This document shows, in pieces, positions 27,373 to 36,706 of a stretch of DNA of 57,394 bases. How positions within the stretch are numbered: the stretch's first letter is position 1; each line of letters opens with the position of its first letter. The translations under genes were made by a program, and so were the position numbers. The notes beneath the pieces are model-generated. The model saw nothing but the letters and a program-made list of their open reading frames with translations. It had not been told where the DNA came from and made no database searches. The stretch is from an uncultured Faecalibacterium sp. (GTDB taxonomy: Bacteria; Bacillota; Clostridia; Oscillospirales; Ruminococcaceae): contig CAKSXW010000007.1 of the NCBI GenBank assembly GCA_934518555.1, forward strand, positions 1 through 57,394, read 5' to 3'.

Positions 27373-27403
27373 CAAGACATGATATATCGTGGCACGATAT
27401 ATC
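27351..27403 (+). promoter_or_regulatory. Paired PadR operators
   Basis: Two copies of TATATCG-N5-CGATATA, at 27352-27370 and 27383-27401, with centres 31 bp apart (about three helical turns). The first covers the spacer and part of the -10 box, and the second lies at the expected transcription start. The positions fit steric repression by the adjacent PadR protein. Confidence 0.75.
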
Positions 27404-27435
27404 GGTGAGCAATAGATGGGAGGTCGATCGGTTCC

Positions 27436-27753
27436 GTGGAGATTCCGGCATTGACAGAAGCTACTTACTATATCCTGCTTTCCCTGTATCATCCCCAGCA
27501 TGGCTATGGCATCATGCAGCAGACCCAGCAGCTTTCCGGTGGCCGGGTCCATCTTGCCGCCGGGACCCTGTATGGTGCCCTGACCTCTTTGTGTGAAAAG
27601 GGCTGGATCTGCCCACTGCCCATGGAAAATGGCAGCCGCAAAAAGGAATACCAGCTTACGGCCCAGGGGCTGCAGGTACTGAAGCAGGAACTGGTCCGGT
27701 TGCAGCAATTGGTGGCAAACGGCGAGAGCATCCTGAGGGAGGAAACATTATGA
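27436..27753 (+). CDS. PadR-family transcriptional regulator
   Basis: The 105-residue protein is a minimal PadR winged helix: TEATYYILLSLYHPQHGYGI, AAGTLYGALTSLCEKGWI and a C-terminal dimerising helix (QVLKQELVRLQQLV). The start is GTG at 27436, with GGGAGG some 13 bases upstream. Paired operators in its promoter predict autorepression, and its stop overlaps the start of the next gene (ATGA), so the two are co-translated. Such PadR/DUF2812 pairs are thought to answer membrane or antibiotic stress, but the signal here is unknown. Confidence 0.92.
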   Translation: MEIPALTEATYYILLSLYHPQHGYGIMQQTQQLSGGRVHLAAGTLYGALTSLCEKGWICPLPMENGSRKKEYQLTAQGLQVLKQELVRLQQLVANGESILREETL

Positions 27754-28253
27754 ATGAGACCAAAAAAGTTTTCAAGATCTTTTTTGTGTGGGACTTTGAA
27801 AAAGAGGAGCGTTGGCTGAACCAGATGGCCATGACAGGCTGGGTACTGGAAGAAGTGAGCTTTTTCGGCTACACCTTCCGGCGCTGTGAACCGGGCGAGT
27901 ACATTATCCGGCTGGAGATGAACCCCAGCAGCGATTACCGGGCCTTTGTGGAGAGCCTGGGGGCCGAATGCATTGGTTCCCTCTGCAACTGGTGCTATTT
28001 CCGCCGGAAGGCAGAGCTGGGCAGCTTTGATCTGCTTTCGGACATCGACTCTCGCATCAGCCATCTGGACCGTATTGGCCGGATGCTTGCGCTGCTCTGC
28101 CTGGCAAACCTGATCCTGGGTGTGACCAATTCCCTGAACCAAGCCCACTTCGGTTTGCTCAATCTGCTGTGCGCCACCCTGCTGTCCTACGCATTGGGCC
28201 GCATCCACGGTGCTAAGGCGGACCTGGAGAAGGAACGCACCCTCCACGAGTAA
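27750..28253 (+). CDS. DUF2812 family membrane protein
   Basis: The 167-residue protein has the DUF2812 N-terminal domain (KKVFKIFFVWDFEKEERWLN, then MTGWVLEE and FRRCEPGEYIIRLEM) and two C-terminal membrane segments at about residues 110-150. Function is unknown; the family is nearly always paired with PadR, as here, where the genes overlap by four bases. A terminator follows. Confidence 0.85.
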   Translation: MNETKKVFKIFFVWDFEKEERWLNQMAMTGWVLEEVSFFGYTFRRCEPGEYIIRLEMNPSSDYRAFVESLGAECIGSLCNWCYFRRKAELGSFDLLSDIDSRISHLDRIGRMLALLCLANLILGVTNSLNQAHFGLLNLLCATLLSYALGRIHGAKADLEKERTLHE

Positions 28254-28274
28254 CTTTTGATGTTCTGACGGCAA

Positions 28275-28321
28275 AACACGCCCCCTGCTTCCGGCTGTTC
28301 ACCGGGAGTGGGAGGCGTGTT
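28275..28321. terminator. Bidirectional terminator between DUF2812 and yqeB
   Basis: An outer stem AACACGCC (28275-28282) with GGCGTGTT (28314-28321) and an inner CCGG pair. T-rich sequence follows on the plus strand and TTTTGC on the minus strand. It separates the convergent units. Confidence 0.75.
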
Positions 28322-28330
28322 GTTGTTATC

Positions 28331-29146
28331 TCAGCGGCACAGCTGGGCGCAGACCAATTCCAGCACACTGCCTGCAATGCAGCGAGACTTATCCGAGATC
28401 AAAAAGCAATTGGAAAGCTCCTCTTTCCGAGGGTCTACGTCTGCCACCTTAAAGCCGGGGGTCACCGGGTAATCACTACGTAAAAGCCCACGCAGCAAAC
28501 CGCCGATCTGTGTGGTTACCGGGGTCAGGGTACCGTCCTCTCCACGGATCACAGCCAGGGTCTCTCCGGCCTCCACAAGATCCCCGATCTCATGGCGGTC
28601 CAGGAACACCCCTGCGGTGGGAGCATGGATCACACGCTCTTTGCCGTACCCGGCAATAACGCCAGGCACCCCGGTGTTGGGGGCCGCCGGGCCCTCCCGG
28701 AGGATACGGCCCAGTCGGTGGCCCCGTTTGGTCTCCACCACGGCGTCCACGTCCTGCCCTGCCACAAAGCCGGGCCCCAGGGCAATGGTCAAGGGGGCCA
28801 TATCCCGTGTGGTGCCCAGGTTTTTCTTGGCCAGGATGGCGTCTACCACCACCTCCGGCTTTGCCCGGGCAATGCAAGCCCCTGCAGGGTCTACCAGAAT
28901 GGGCACGGCGTTTTGGGCCCAGACGGCCGGGGCCCGTTCCAGCTGCTGGATTCGGACCCCTCGGAGGCCCTCCACCACAGTTTCGCCCTCATAGACTGCC
29001 TCGCACAGGGACACCTGCCGCCGAATGGCTGCCGGGCGTTCTGTTTCCAGTACCAGCACTCGCAGGCCTGCGGACCACAAACGATGGATGGTACCGGTGG
29101 CCAGGTCTCCGCCGCCCCGTACTAAGATCAGTGCATCCTGCTTCAT
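28331..29146 (-). CDS. yqeB: Selenium-dependent molybdenum hydroxylase system protein YqeB
   Basis: The 271-residue protein begins with a Rossmann-like LILVRGGGDLATGTIHRLW and contains ALGPGFVAGQDVDAVVETKRGH and a C-terminal FKVADVDPR, matching the EF2563/YqeB family (TIGR03309). This family co-occurs with SelD, YqeC and XdhC in genomes that use selenium as a labile cofactor of molybdenum hydroxylases. The precise step is unknown. It is the last gene of the ten-gene operon and overlaps xdhC by four bases. Confidence 0.9.
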   Translation of the reverse strand: MKQDALILVRGGGDLATGTIHRLWSAGLRVLVLETERPAAIRRQVSLCEAVYEGETVVEGLRGVRIQQLERAPAVWAQNAVPILVDPAGACIARAKPEVVVDAILAKKNLGTTRDMAPLTIALGPGFVAGQDVDAVVETKRGHRLGRILREGPAAPNTGVPGVIAGYGKERVIHAPTAGVFLDRHEIGDLVEAGETLAVIRGEDGTLTPVTTQIGGLLRGLLRSDYPVTPGFKVADVDPRKEELSNCFLISDKSRCIAGSVLELVCAQLCR

Positions 29147-30195
29147 AAGGCCTTTCCTCCCGGGATCTTTTGCAGCAGCAGCTCCATGGAACCGCCGCAG
29201 GCTGCCACCGCCGCATCCTCCTGGGTGCCGTCGGCGGCATAGGCCACCATCTGCACCGGGGCAGCGGCACCGGACAACATCTCCTCTGCTGCCTGGAGGG
29301 TCCGGTATTCCATAATGCCGCCACCAACGCTGCCGGCTGCTGCCCCCTGTGGGGTGATCAGCATTTTGGCACCCACCTCCCGGGGGGTGGAGCCGTGGCG
29401 AGCCACGATAGTGGCCAGCACCGCAGGCTGGTTTTGCAGCCGGGCCTGCTCCATGGCCTCCAGCAAGGCCGGGACAAAGCCCTCGGTCTGGGGGCGGGCA
29501 TTTTTTACCGAGACGACCTGGGCCAGGATGGCCAGAGCGATCTCCTCTGCCGTCTTAGCCCCGATGGCTAGGCCAATGGGGGCGTGGATGGCCTCCACCC
29601 GGGCCTGGTCCACCCCTAATTCCAGGAGCTGCCGCCGCACTAGGTCTGCACGGCTCCGGCTGCCCATCATGCCCACATAAGCCCCAGGCTTTTTCAGGAT
29701 AGAGCGGAGGCAAACCACGTCATAGGCGTGGGCACGGGTCACCACCACAAAATAGGTCTCCGCCCCACCAGGGATCTGCTCCAGTGCCTGGTCAAAGGGC
29801 AGGCAGAGCACCTGGTCGGCCCCGGCCTTGGACAACTCCTGGGCATACTCCTGCCGATCGTCCACGGCTACCACCGCAAGGCCCAGCAATTTGGCCATCC
29901 GGACCACCGCAGCCGCCACATGACCGCCGCCGCAGACCACCAATTGGGGTACTGCGCCGAACCGCTCCACAAAGACCTGCTGCCCCTCCATCTGCATCAC
30001 CCCTGTGGCGGTGCAGGCTGCCAGACGCTCCTGTTCCTGGGCCAGCAGATGGTCCCCGGGGGTCTGCCATACCGGGCGGCCGCTGCAAAGCAGCAGACGG
30101 CTGCCAGCCTGTGGGCCCTCCATCACGGTGGCCAGCACGCAGTCCCCCTGGGCCTGCCCGGCCTTCAGGGCCTGATCCATTGCAAAATCGCTCAT
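29143..30195 (-). CDS. xdhC: XdhC/CoxI-family molybdenum cofactor insertion protein
   Basis: XdhC proteins bind molybdenum cofactor, aid its sulfuration (or selenation) and hand it to the enzyme. In these 350 residues the Rossmann part comes first (LVVCGGGHVAAAVVRMAK near residue 86, GMMGSRSRADLV near 178) and the XdhC_CoxI domain comes last (ARHGSTPREVGAKMLI near 265, CGGSMELLLQK at the end). That order is the reverse of the common XdhC layout. It lies 19 bases after the DUF3343 gene. Confidence 0.9.
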   Translation of the reverse strand: MSDFAMDQALKAGQAQGDCVLATVMEGPQAGSRLLLCSGRPVWQTPGDHLLAQEQERLAACTATGVMQMEGQQVFVERFGAVPQLVVCGGGHVAAAVVRMAKLLGLAVVAVDDRQEYAQELSKAGADQVLCLPFDQALEQIPGGAETYFVVVTRAHAYDVVCLRSILKKPGAYVGMMGSRSRADLVRRQLLELGVDQARVEAIHAPIGLAIGAKTAEEIALAILAQVVSVKNARPQTEGFVPALLEAMEQARLQNQPAVLATIVARHGSTPREVGAKMLITPQGAAAGSVGGGIMEYRTLQAAEEMLSGAAAPVQMVAYAADGTQEDAAVAACGGSMELLLQKIPGGKAL

Positions 30196-30214
30196 AAGGG
30201 TCTCTCCTGTCTGT

Positions 30215-30445
30215 TTATTGGCATACTTGTGCTGCGGCGGCGTAGCCCGAAGGGTCCAACACCTGCTGCCAGGCGGCCCAGTCCTCTGGGGTCATCCGCC
30301 AGGCCAGGCCGCAGCCTGCTGAGATCTCCCGGGGCAGCGGAATGAGCCGCCCGGGGATCTTTGCTTCCATACAGTGTTTTTCCCAGGCCATAGCCTCCAC
30401 TGTGGTGTGAAAAGATAACACGATATAGTCCTTTTTGATCCGCAT
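30215..30445 (-). CDS. DUF3343 putative Se/S carrier protein
   Basis: The 76-residue protein has the family core LSFHTTVEAMAWEKHC and LIPLPREISAGCGLAWR. The invariant Cys45 in SAGCG is the proposed carrier of selenium or sulfur (Pfam Se_S_carrier, formerly DUF3343). It lies between the aminotransferase V gene, a likely Se/S donor, and xdhC, a likely acceptor complex. The reading is by family and context, not by experiment. Confidence 0.85.
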   Translation of the reverse strand: MRIKKDYIVLSFHTTVEAMAWEKHCMEAKIPGRLIPLPREISAGCGLAWRMTPEDWAAWQQVLDPSGYAAAAQVCQ

Positions 30446-31585
30446 TTACAGCTCCCGGGCCAGCTCCTGCACCGCTTGTGCAGCCTGGAGGGCCTCCTGC
30501 TCTGTATTCGTGTGGGAAAAGCTGAACCGCACCACGCCCTGGTCCACTGTGCCCAGGGCCTTGTGCATCAGAGGGGCACAGTGGGCCCCGGCCCGTACAC
30601 AGATGCCGTAGTCCTCCCACAAAATATCTGCCACCCGGGCAGAATCCTCCTGCCCCAGGTTCAGGGACACGATGGGGGCCCGGTGGGGCAGGTCCATGTC
30701 TCCATACACCCTTACCCCCGGAGCCGTGGAAACTTCCTGGTAGAATAGCCGGGCAAGGGCCGCTTCTCGGTCTGCCAGCTGCTGGACCCCCTGGTCCAAA
30801 AGCCACTGCACCCCGGCACAAAGCCCTGCCAGACCGGGGACGTTCAGGGTCCCGGCCTCCAGGGCCGTAGGCATCTCTGCCGGGTGCTGCTGGTCAAAGC
30901 TGTGGATGCCGCTGCCCCCTACCACCAGGGGCTTTATGGAAAGCCCGGGCCGCAGGTACAGCCCTCCGGTCCCCTGAGGGCCCAGCAGGGCCTTGTGGCC
31001 GGTAAAGCACAGCACATCCACCCCCAGAGCCTGTACGTCCAAGGGCTGGGCTCCGGCAGTCTGGGCAGCGTCCACCACCAGCAAAAGGCCATGCCGCTTT
31101 GCAAAGGCTGCTGCCTGGCGCAGGTCTGTGCCGTTTCCGGTAACGTTGGAGGCTCCGGTCACCACCAGGGCCTTGGTGGAGGGCTGCAAAAGAGCCTCCC
31201 ACTGGTGCTGCTGCAACCGGGCTTTTTGGTCCACTCCGGTAAAGCTCAGGGACACTCCCTGCTGCTGCAATCGGTACAAGGGACGCAGCACCGAGTTGTG
31301 CTCGCAGACGGTGGTGATCACATGATCCCCCGGCGCAAACAACCCACCCAGGGCAGTGTTCAAGGCCTGGGTGGCGTTGGCGGCAAAGGCGATGCAGGAG
31401 GGGTCCGGAGCGCAGAGCAGCTTTGCCACTGCCTCCCGGGCGGCGTAGACCAGCCGGGCAGCGTGCAGCGTAGGTTCGTGGGCCCCACGCCCGGGGTTGC
31501 CTGCGGTGTGCAGGGCCTCCAGCATGGCCTGCTCCACCTCCGGGGGCTTGTGCAGGGTGGTGGCTGCATTGTCCAGGTAGATCAC
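30446..31585 (-). CDS. Cysteine desulfurase-like class V aminotransferase (EF2568 clade)
   Basis: A PLP enzyme of 379 residues beginning MIYLDNAATTLHKPPEV. It has the lysine Schiff-base motif in VDVLCFTGHKALLGPQG and a mobile-loop segment near RAGAHCAPLMHKALG, with a cysteine at the position of the persulfide-forming residue. The EF2568-type clade (TIGR01977) travels with orphan SelD and YqeB/YqeC, so it may deliver selenium from selenocysteine or sulfur from cysteine. It overlaps yedF by four bases. Confidence 0.9.
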   Translation of the reverse strand: MIYLDNAATTLHKPPEVEQAMLEALHTAGNPGRGAHEPTLHAARLVYAAREAVAKLLCAPDPSCIAFAANATQALNTALGGLFAPGDHVITTVCEHNSVLRPLYRLQQQGVSLSFTGVDQKARLQQHQWEALLQPSTKALVVTGASNVTGNGTDLRQAAAFAKRHGLLLVVDAAQTAGAQPLDVQALGVDVLCFTGHKALLGPQGTGGLYLRPGLSIKPLVVGGSGIHSFDQQHPAEMPTALEAGTLNVPGLAGLCAGVQWLLDQGVQQLADREAALARLFYQEVSTAPGVRVYGDMDLPHRAPIVSLNLGQEDSARVADILWEDYGICVRAGAHCAPLMHKALGTVDQGVVRFSFSHTNTEQEALQAAQAVQELAREL

Positions 31586-32184
31586 GGCTTGACCACGTTC
31601 CCTGCCTGGGTCAGTTTTTCCACGATGGTATACATATTGGTCACGCTGCCTACAGCCAGTTTTTCCGTAAGCCCGTAGTAATTCAGGCAGGTGCCGCAGG
31701 TAAGGATCTCTACGCCTTCAGCCTCCAGTGCCTTCAGATCCTCCAGCATGGGCGAGCCCTGGCAGGTCAGAGCGGCACCGCCGTTGTAGAACAGCACCGT
31801 TGCCGGCAGCTGCTCCTGCTGGGTGAGAGCAAAAACAAAGGCCTTCAGCAGCGTCTTGCCCAGCTCCGGGGCTCCGGAACCCATCTGGTCCGCAGCAATG
31901 GCCACCACCGTATTGGTGCGAGCGTCCGGGGCACAGACCGGGGCTTCTTCCTGGGCGGCAGGGGCTTCCCCAATGGTAAACCGCACCCGGTACTCCCGTT
32001 CTGCCTGCTTCTCAGCACTGTACTGGTAGCCCTTCTGCTGGGCCATCTTGGTCAGGTTCTGCACGGCGATCTCATTGTCCACCAGCACTTCCACCTGCCC
32101 GGCACCGTTCAGCTCCAAAATTGCCCGTTTTGCCTTTACCACCGGCAGCGGGCAGGCGTCACCTTTTGCATTGACCTGGATCAT
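31582..32184 (-). CDS. yedF: Selenium-metabolism sulfurtransferase-like protein YedF
   Basis: The 200 residues have a TusA-like N-terminus with its cysteine in GDACPLPVVKAKRA, then a DsrE-like C-terminal domain (VLFYNGGAAL, then GVEILTCGTCLNYYGL). The TIGR03527 family co-occurs with SelD, and the two cysteine sites suit handling of selenide or persulfide. AGGAGG lies ahead of the ATG. It follows selD by 28 bases, the only notable gap besides that before xdhC. Confidence 0.92.
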   Translation of the reverse strand: MIQVNAKGDACPLPVVKAKRAILELNGAGQVEVLVDNEIAVQNLTKMAQQKGYQYSAEKQAEREYRVRFTIGEAPAAQEEAPVCAPDARTNTVVAIAADQMGSGAPELGKTLLKAFVFALTQQEQLPATVLFYNGGAALTCQGSPMLEDLKALEAEGVEILTCGTCLNYYGLTEKLAVGSVTNMYTIVEKLTQAGNVVKP

Positions 32185-32212
32185 AATCGTCCTCCTATTT
32201 TTGTTCTGTTTT

Positions 32213-33247
32213 TTAGCCGATCACCGTAATCTCTGTCTGAGTCTTGGGGGTGATCTGGCCTACGATGGCTGCCGGGAGCCCGGCAGCCTGCAATTCTTTT
32301 TCCAAAGCCTTGGCCTCTGCCGGGTCCACTGCCAGCAAAAGGCCGCCGGAGGTCTGGGGGTCAAACAGTACCTCCTCCATAGCAAAGGGCACATTGCGGA
32401 ATTCCACAAAGGGCCCAGTGTGGTTCCGGTTGCGCTGCCCGGCAGCGGTGTACAAAAAGTCCTCCGCTGCCTGTTTTGCTCCCGGCAGCACCGGAACCGC
32501 CCCGGCCTGGATCACGCAGGACAGCCGACCTCCCATCATCTCGTGGAGATGCCCCAAAAAGCTGAAGCCGGTCACATCCGTTGCAGCGTGTACCTGGTAG
32601 CGGCGGCTGATCTCTGCCGCCTGCTTGTTCAGGGTGGTCATGGAGGCAATGGCCGCTGCCAGGTGCTCTGGGGCGGCCTCTCCCACACGGTTGGCTGTGC
32701 AGATGAGCCCCACCCCCAGGGCCTTTGTAAGGATCAGCTGGTCCCCCGGCTGCCCGGCATCATTGGCATAGAGGTGCCGGGGGTCCACAAGGCCGGTGAC
32801 GGACAGGCCGTATTTGACGCCGCTGTCTGCAATGGAGTGGCCGCCAGCCAGAATACCGCCAGCTTCTGCCACCTTTTCAGCACCGCCTCGCAGGATCTCT
32901 CCCAGCACATTCAGGTCCATGCTCTCCGGGAAGCACACCAGGTTCAGAGCCGTTTTTACCTCACCGCCCATGGCGTACACATCGCTGAGGGCGTTGGCGG
33001 CTGCGATCTGCCCAAAGAGATAGGGGTCCTCCACCATAGGCGGAAAAAAGTCCACCGTCTGCACCAGGGCCAGGTCCTCGGTGACCCGGTAAACGGCAGC
33101 GTCGTCCCGGCTGTCGTAGCCCACCAGAAGATCCGGGTCCTTTTCGCCCCGGGGCAGCTTTTCCAGGATGCGGCTCAGCACCCCGGCCCCCAGCTTGGCG
33201 GTGCACCCACCTCCGGTGCAGAATACGATCTTTTCCTCGCTGCTCAC
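32213..33247 (-). CDS. selD: Selenide, water dikinase
   Basis: SelD makes selenophosphate from selenide and ATP. The 344 residues show the glycine-rich active site [12 protein letters not shown] with catalytic Cys15 (encoded TGC, not selenocysteine) and Lys18, the metal-binding Asp in [11 protein letters not shown], and [10 protein letters not shown]. No selA, selB or selC is in the window, so here the product most likely feeds the molybdenum hydroxylase. It overlaps yqeC by four bases. Confidence 0.96.
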   Translation of the reverse strand: MSSEEKIVFCTGGGCTAKLGAGVLSRILEKLPRGEKDPDLLVGYDSRDDAAVYRVTEDLALVQTVDFFPPMVEDPYLFGQIAAANALSDVYAMGGEVKTALNLVCFPESMDLNVLGEILRGGAEKVAEAGGILAGGHSIADSGVKYGLSVTGLVDPRHLYANDAGQPGDQLILTKALGVGLICTANRVGEAAPEHLAAAIASMTTLNKQAAEISRRYQVHAATDVTGFSFLGHLHEMMGGRLSCVIQAGAVPVLPGAKQAAEDFLYTAAGQRNRNHTGPFVEFRNVPFAMEEVLFDPQTSGGLLLAVDPAEAKALEKELQAAGLPAAIVGQITPKTQTEITVIG

Positions 33248-33948
33248 GCACGTTCTCCTTCCTCAAAATGGGTCAGAAATCCCTCCAGGCCGTAGCACTG
33301 CCGGAGGATGGCAAGGGTCTGCTGCCCCAAATTCCGACGCTGGGCGGAATCCGCCTGGTTCAGCACCCCATAAAACAGGCGGTCCCCCACCTGCTTGCGG
33401 CCGCCCCGGGGGCTGGCCAAAAGCTGCGCCAATAATTCCGGCGTCAGCAGCGTTTCCGGCTCTGCCTGCAGCAAAGCACAGGCCTGCTCCAGCCGGAAAC
33501 AGACCTTGTGGAGAGGCTGGCCCAAGGCAGAGAGCCCGGCCACCCCCAGGACGATATCGCTCTGGGGCAGCAGCACCGGTTCCTGCGCCGCCGGGGCCTT
33601 GCAAGGCAGGTGCTTTGCGCCGTCGGCTTCTATAAACGCCCCATCGGCCTGGTCCATCCAGGCTGCCAACTGGTCCGCCGCAGGGGCGGTCAGCTTACCG
33701 CCGGGGGCAGGAGTACCCACCACCGCATAGGAGCTCCGGGCCCAAAGGGCCTGCAGCTGTGCATCGGTCTGGGCCAGAGTGCCGTCGGCAGGGCAAAGAA
33801 TGTGGGTGGTGGTGGTCACCAGGACCTTCCAGCCCCGGCTGGCACAATGTGCCGCCATAGCATACAGCAGGGTGGTTTTTCCGCCGCCCCCCACCAGGGA
33901 CACCACATGGCCCTTTTCAGCCAGAAACGGGAACGGAAGCTCCGTCAT
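33244..33948 (-). CDS. yqeC: Selenium-dependent hydroxylase accessory protein YqeC
   Basis: A 234-residue P-loop protein with [19 protein letters not shown] near residue 15 and [10 protein letters not shown] after it, the TIGR03172 pattern. Its role in maturing the selenium-containing molybdenum enzyme is inferred from co-occurrence with selD and yqeB. It overlaps both the Mo-subunit gene and selD by four bases, so translation is coupled. Confidence 0.92.
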   Translation of the reverse strand: MTELPFPFLAEKGHVVSLVGGGGKTTLLYAMAAHCASRGWKVLVTTTTHILCPADGTLAQTDAQLQALWARSSYAVVGTPAPGGKLTAPAADQLAAWMDQADGAFIEADGAKHLPCKAPAAQEPVLLPQSDIVLGVAGLSALGQPLHKVCFRLEQACALLQAEPETLLTPELLAQLLASPRGGRKQVGDRLFYGVLNQADSAQRRNLGQQTLAILRQCYGLEGFLTHFEEGERA

Positions 33949-36239
33949 GCCTTATGAGCCTGGGCCGCAGCCATAGCCACCTGCTCCGGGGTAATGGGCA
34001 GCTCATAGAACCGGGTGCCGATGGCATTATAAATGGCGTCGGAAATGGCCGGCAGCGGCGTGTTGATCACCACTTCGCCGATGGATTTGGCTCCAAAGGG
34101 GCCGGTGGCCTCATAGCTGCTCTCAAACTCCACCCGGATCTTGCCGATGTCCGTCCGGGCCGGGATCTTATACTGGAACAGCGAGTTTTCTTCCGGGTAG
34201 CCGTTTTTGTCGTAGGTGATATTTTCCGTCAGGGTCATGCCCACGCCCTGCAGGATGCCACCCTCTGCCTGCACTCGGGTCAGGTTGGGGTTGATGGGGG
34301 TGCCGCAGTCCACGCAGGCGTCAAATTCCAGCACCTTCACCTCGCCGGTCTCAGTGTCCACCTCCACCTCGGCGGCACCTACCATAAAGGGCGGCGGCGA
34401 CAGAGGCGAAGTGTGGGTCTCGGTGGCTTCCAGGGGCACCATGTGGCCGAACTGGGAGGCAAAGGCGATCTCCGACAGGGTCTTTTGACGAGTGGGGTCA
34501 GCACTCTCAAAGACCACCTTGCCGTCAAACTCCACAGCCTCCACCGGGCAGCCCAGCAGCTCCGCACCCAGCTTGCAGATCTGCTCCCGGAGCTTCAGGG
34601 CACACTTTTCCGTAGCCTTGCCGGTAACATAGGTGGTGCTGGATGCGTAAGAGCCGGAGTCGTAGGGGGAGGAATCGGTATCGGCACCAAAGACGGTGAT
34701 GTTGTCCAGGGGGCACTCCAACACCTCAGCGGCGATCTGGGCCAGGGTGGTGTCGCAGCCGGTGCCCATATCTGCGGCACCGATCATCAGGGTGTAGAAC
34801 CCTTCATCGTTGACCTTCAGGGTCGCACTGCCCACGTCCATATCGGAAATGCCGGAGCCCTGCATGGCCATGCCCATGCCCACAGCACGGACCTTGCCAT
34901 TGCCCATATCCCGGACAGGGTATTTGTGGTCCCAGTCGATCATTTCCCGTACCTTTACCAGGCAGCGATCCAGGGCACAGCTGGTATTCACGGCACCGTA
35001 GTAGGCAGGCATCAGGTCCCCTTCCTGGACGGTGTTCTTCAGCCGCAGGTCCATGGGGTCCATGTTCAGTTTATGGGCCAGCTCGTTCACTGCGGATTCC
35101 ACAGCAAACAGGCCCTGGGTAGCACCGTAGCCCCGGTAAGCACCGGCAGACATATGGTTGGTGTACACCACGTCGCTGACAAAGCGGAAGGCTTCAGCCT
35201 TGCCGTACAGAGGGATGGATTTGTGGCCGGAGAGGCCTACCGTGGTGGGGCCATGCTCGCCGTAGGCACCGGTGTTGGACAGGGTGTACAGGTCGATGCC
35301 CTTGACGATGCCCTCCTTGGTGGCACCCAGACGGACGTGCATCTCCATCTCATGACGGGGGGAGGAAGCGATCTGGCTCTCTACCCGGCTGAAGATGATC
35401 TTGGAAGGCTTTTTGGTTTTCCAGGTCACAAAGGCCGGGTACACCTCGCTGACAGCAGTCTGCTTGGCACCAAAACCGCCGCCCACCCGGGGCTTTGCCA
35501 CACGCACCATGGATTTAGGGATGTGGAGAGCGTTGGCGATGTTGCGCCGGGCATGGAACACGATCTGGGTGGAGCTGAGCACGTTCAGCCGACCATAGGC
35601 ATCAATGGAGCAATAGGTGCGGAAGGTCTCCATCATAGCCTGCTGGCAGGCCTTGGTGTGATACACCCGGTCGATGACCACGTCGCAACCAGCCAGCACA
35701 GCGTCGATATCTCCGCTGCCGCACTCGTCGTGGGCGCAGAGGTTCCGCTTGTTGTCGGCCCCCACCGGGCTCAGGCTCTCCCAGTTGTCCTCCGGATGCA
35801 CCAGAATGGGGTTGTCTTTAGCAGTATGGAAGTCCATCACCGGCTCCAGCACCTGGTACTCCACCTTGATGAGCTTGAGGGCCTTGTCCACGCACTTTTC
35901 GTCCTTGCCGGCCACGATGGCCACCACGTCTCCCACAAACCGCACATGGCGGTCAATAAGCAGACGGTCGTAGGGGCTGGCCTCCGGGTAGGTCTGGCCT
36001 GCCTGGGTATACCGGCGGCCATCCTGGGGCACGTCCTCCCAGGTAAAAATAGCTTCGATGCCAGGCACCTTTTTGGCTACATCGGTGTGGATGGCCTGGA
36101 CCATGGCATTGGGGTGAGGCGACCGCAGCAGCTTTACGATGAGGCAGTCCTGGGGGATCACATCATCCATGTATACAGGCTGACCGGTGACCAGCTGCAT
36201 GGCGTCTTTTTTGCGGTAGGGTTTGTTGATGACGTTCAT
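33945..36239 (-). CDS. Xanthine dehydrogenase-family molybdopterin-binding subunit
   Basis: The large catalytic subunit, 764 residues, of a cytosolic molybdenum hydroxylase. It has an N-terminal Ald_Xan_dh fold, the molybdopterin motif VGGGFGAKQTAVSEV near residue 250, GAYRGYGATQGLFA near 360, and the base-catalyst glutamate (Glu722) in SIGEVVINTP. The gene set around it (selD, yqeB, yqeC, yedF) points to a selenium-dependent enzyme, and the nearby purine permease to xanthine, hypoxanthine or a related purine as substrate. The FeS and FAD subunits are encoded just upstream. Confidence 0.93.
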   Translation of the reverse strand: MNVINKPYRKKDAMQLVTGQPVYMDDVIPQDCLIVKLLRSPHPNAMVQAIHTDVAKKVPGIEAIFTWEDVPQDGRRYTQAGQTYPEASPYDRLLIDRHVRFVGDVVAIVAGKDEKCVDKALKLIKVEYQVLEPVMDFHTAKDNPILVHPEDNWESLSPVGADNKRNLCAHDECGSGDIDAVLAGCDVVIDRVYHTKACQQAMMETFRTYCSIDAYGRLNVLSSTQIVFHARRNIANALHIPKSMVRVAKPRVGGGFGAKQTAVSEVYPAFVTWKTKKPSKIIFSRVESQIASSPRHEMEMHVRLGATKEGIVKGIDLYTLSNTGAYGEHGPTTVGLSGHKSIPLYGKAEAFRFVSDVVYTNHMSAGAYRGYGATQGLFAVESAVNELAHKLNMDPMDLRLKNTVQEGDLMPAYYGAVNTSCALDRCLVKVREMIDWDHKYPVRDMGNGKVRAVGMGMAMQGSGISDMDVGSATLKVNDEGFYTLMIGAADMGTGCDTTLAQIAAEVLECPLDNITVFGADTDSSPYDSGSYASSTTYVTGKATEKCALKLREQICKLGAELLGCPVEAVEFDGKVVFESADPTRQKTLSEIAFASQFGHMVPLEATETHTSPLSPPPFMVGAAEVEVDTETGEVKVLEFDACVDCGTPINPNLTRVQAEGGILQGVGMTLTENITYDKNGYPEENSLFQYKIPARTDIGKIRVEFESSYEATGPFGAKSIGEVVINTPLPAISDAIYNAIGTRFYELPITPEQVAMAAAQAHKA

Positions 36240-36706
36240 TCTGCCGCCTCCTTCTGCTTTTTCCAGGCCAGGAAGTTTAGGATGCCCCGCAGCTGGCCCT
36301 CGTAACCGGAGCAGCGGCAGAGGTTGCCGGCCAGGTATTCCTTGATCTGCTCTGCGTCAGGGTAGGGGTTTTCCCGGAACAGTGCCAGGGCGTTCATGAT
36401 AAAGCCCGGGTTGCAAAAGCCGCACTGCTCTGCACCCTGGTCTGCAACAAAAGCACCAAACTCGGCAGCCTCCTCCTGCAGACCCTCCAGGGTGGTGATC
36501 TTGTGGCCGTCGGCACGCACTGCCAGCACCGAGCAGGACAGCACCGGCTTGTCATCCAGAAACACCGTGCACAGGCCGCAGTTGGAGGTCTCGCAGCCAC
36601 GCTTGACGCTGGTGCAGCCCTGGGCACGGACAAAGTCGATCAGCAGGGTGTCCGGTGCCACGTCGGCAGAGGCCCTGGTTCCATTCAACATCAGATTGAT
36701 CTGCAT
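36236..36706 (-). CDS. [2Fe-2S] subunit of the molybdenum hydroxylase
   Basis: The 156-residue electron-transfer subunit has both clusters: the plant-ferredoxin type (GCETSNCGLCTVFLDDKPV with a later Cys) and the helical type (CGFCNPGFIM, then CRCSGY near residue 140). It passes electrons from the Mo site to FAD. It overlaps the Mo-subunit gene by four bases and directly abuts the FAD-subunit gene. Confidence 0.95.
   Translation of the reverse strand: MQINLMLNGTRASADVAPDTLLIDFVRAQGCTSVKRGCETSNCGLCTVFLDDKPVLSCSVLAVRADGHKITTLEGLQEEAAEFGAFVADQGAEQCGFCNPGFIMNALALFRENPYPDAEQIKEYLAGNLCRCSGYEGQLRGILNFLAWKKQKEAAE

Noticed and set aside
32213..33247. Selenocysteine in SelD
   Set aside because: The catalytic position 15 is encoded by TGC, and the frame has no internal TGA.
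33954..36305. Plus-strand frame of about 780 codons opposite the molybdenum subunit
   Set aside because: Shadow of the Mo-subunit gene; His/Gly-rich low-meaning sequence and no RBS.
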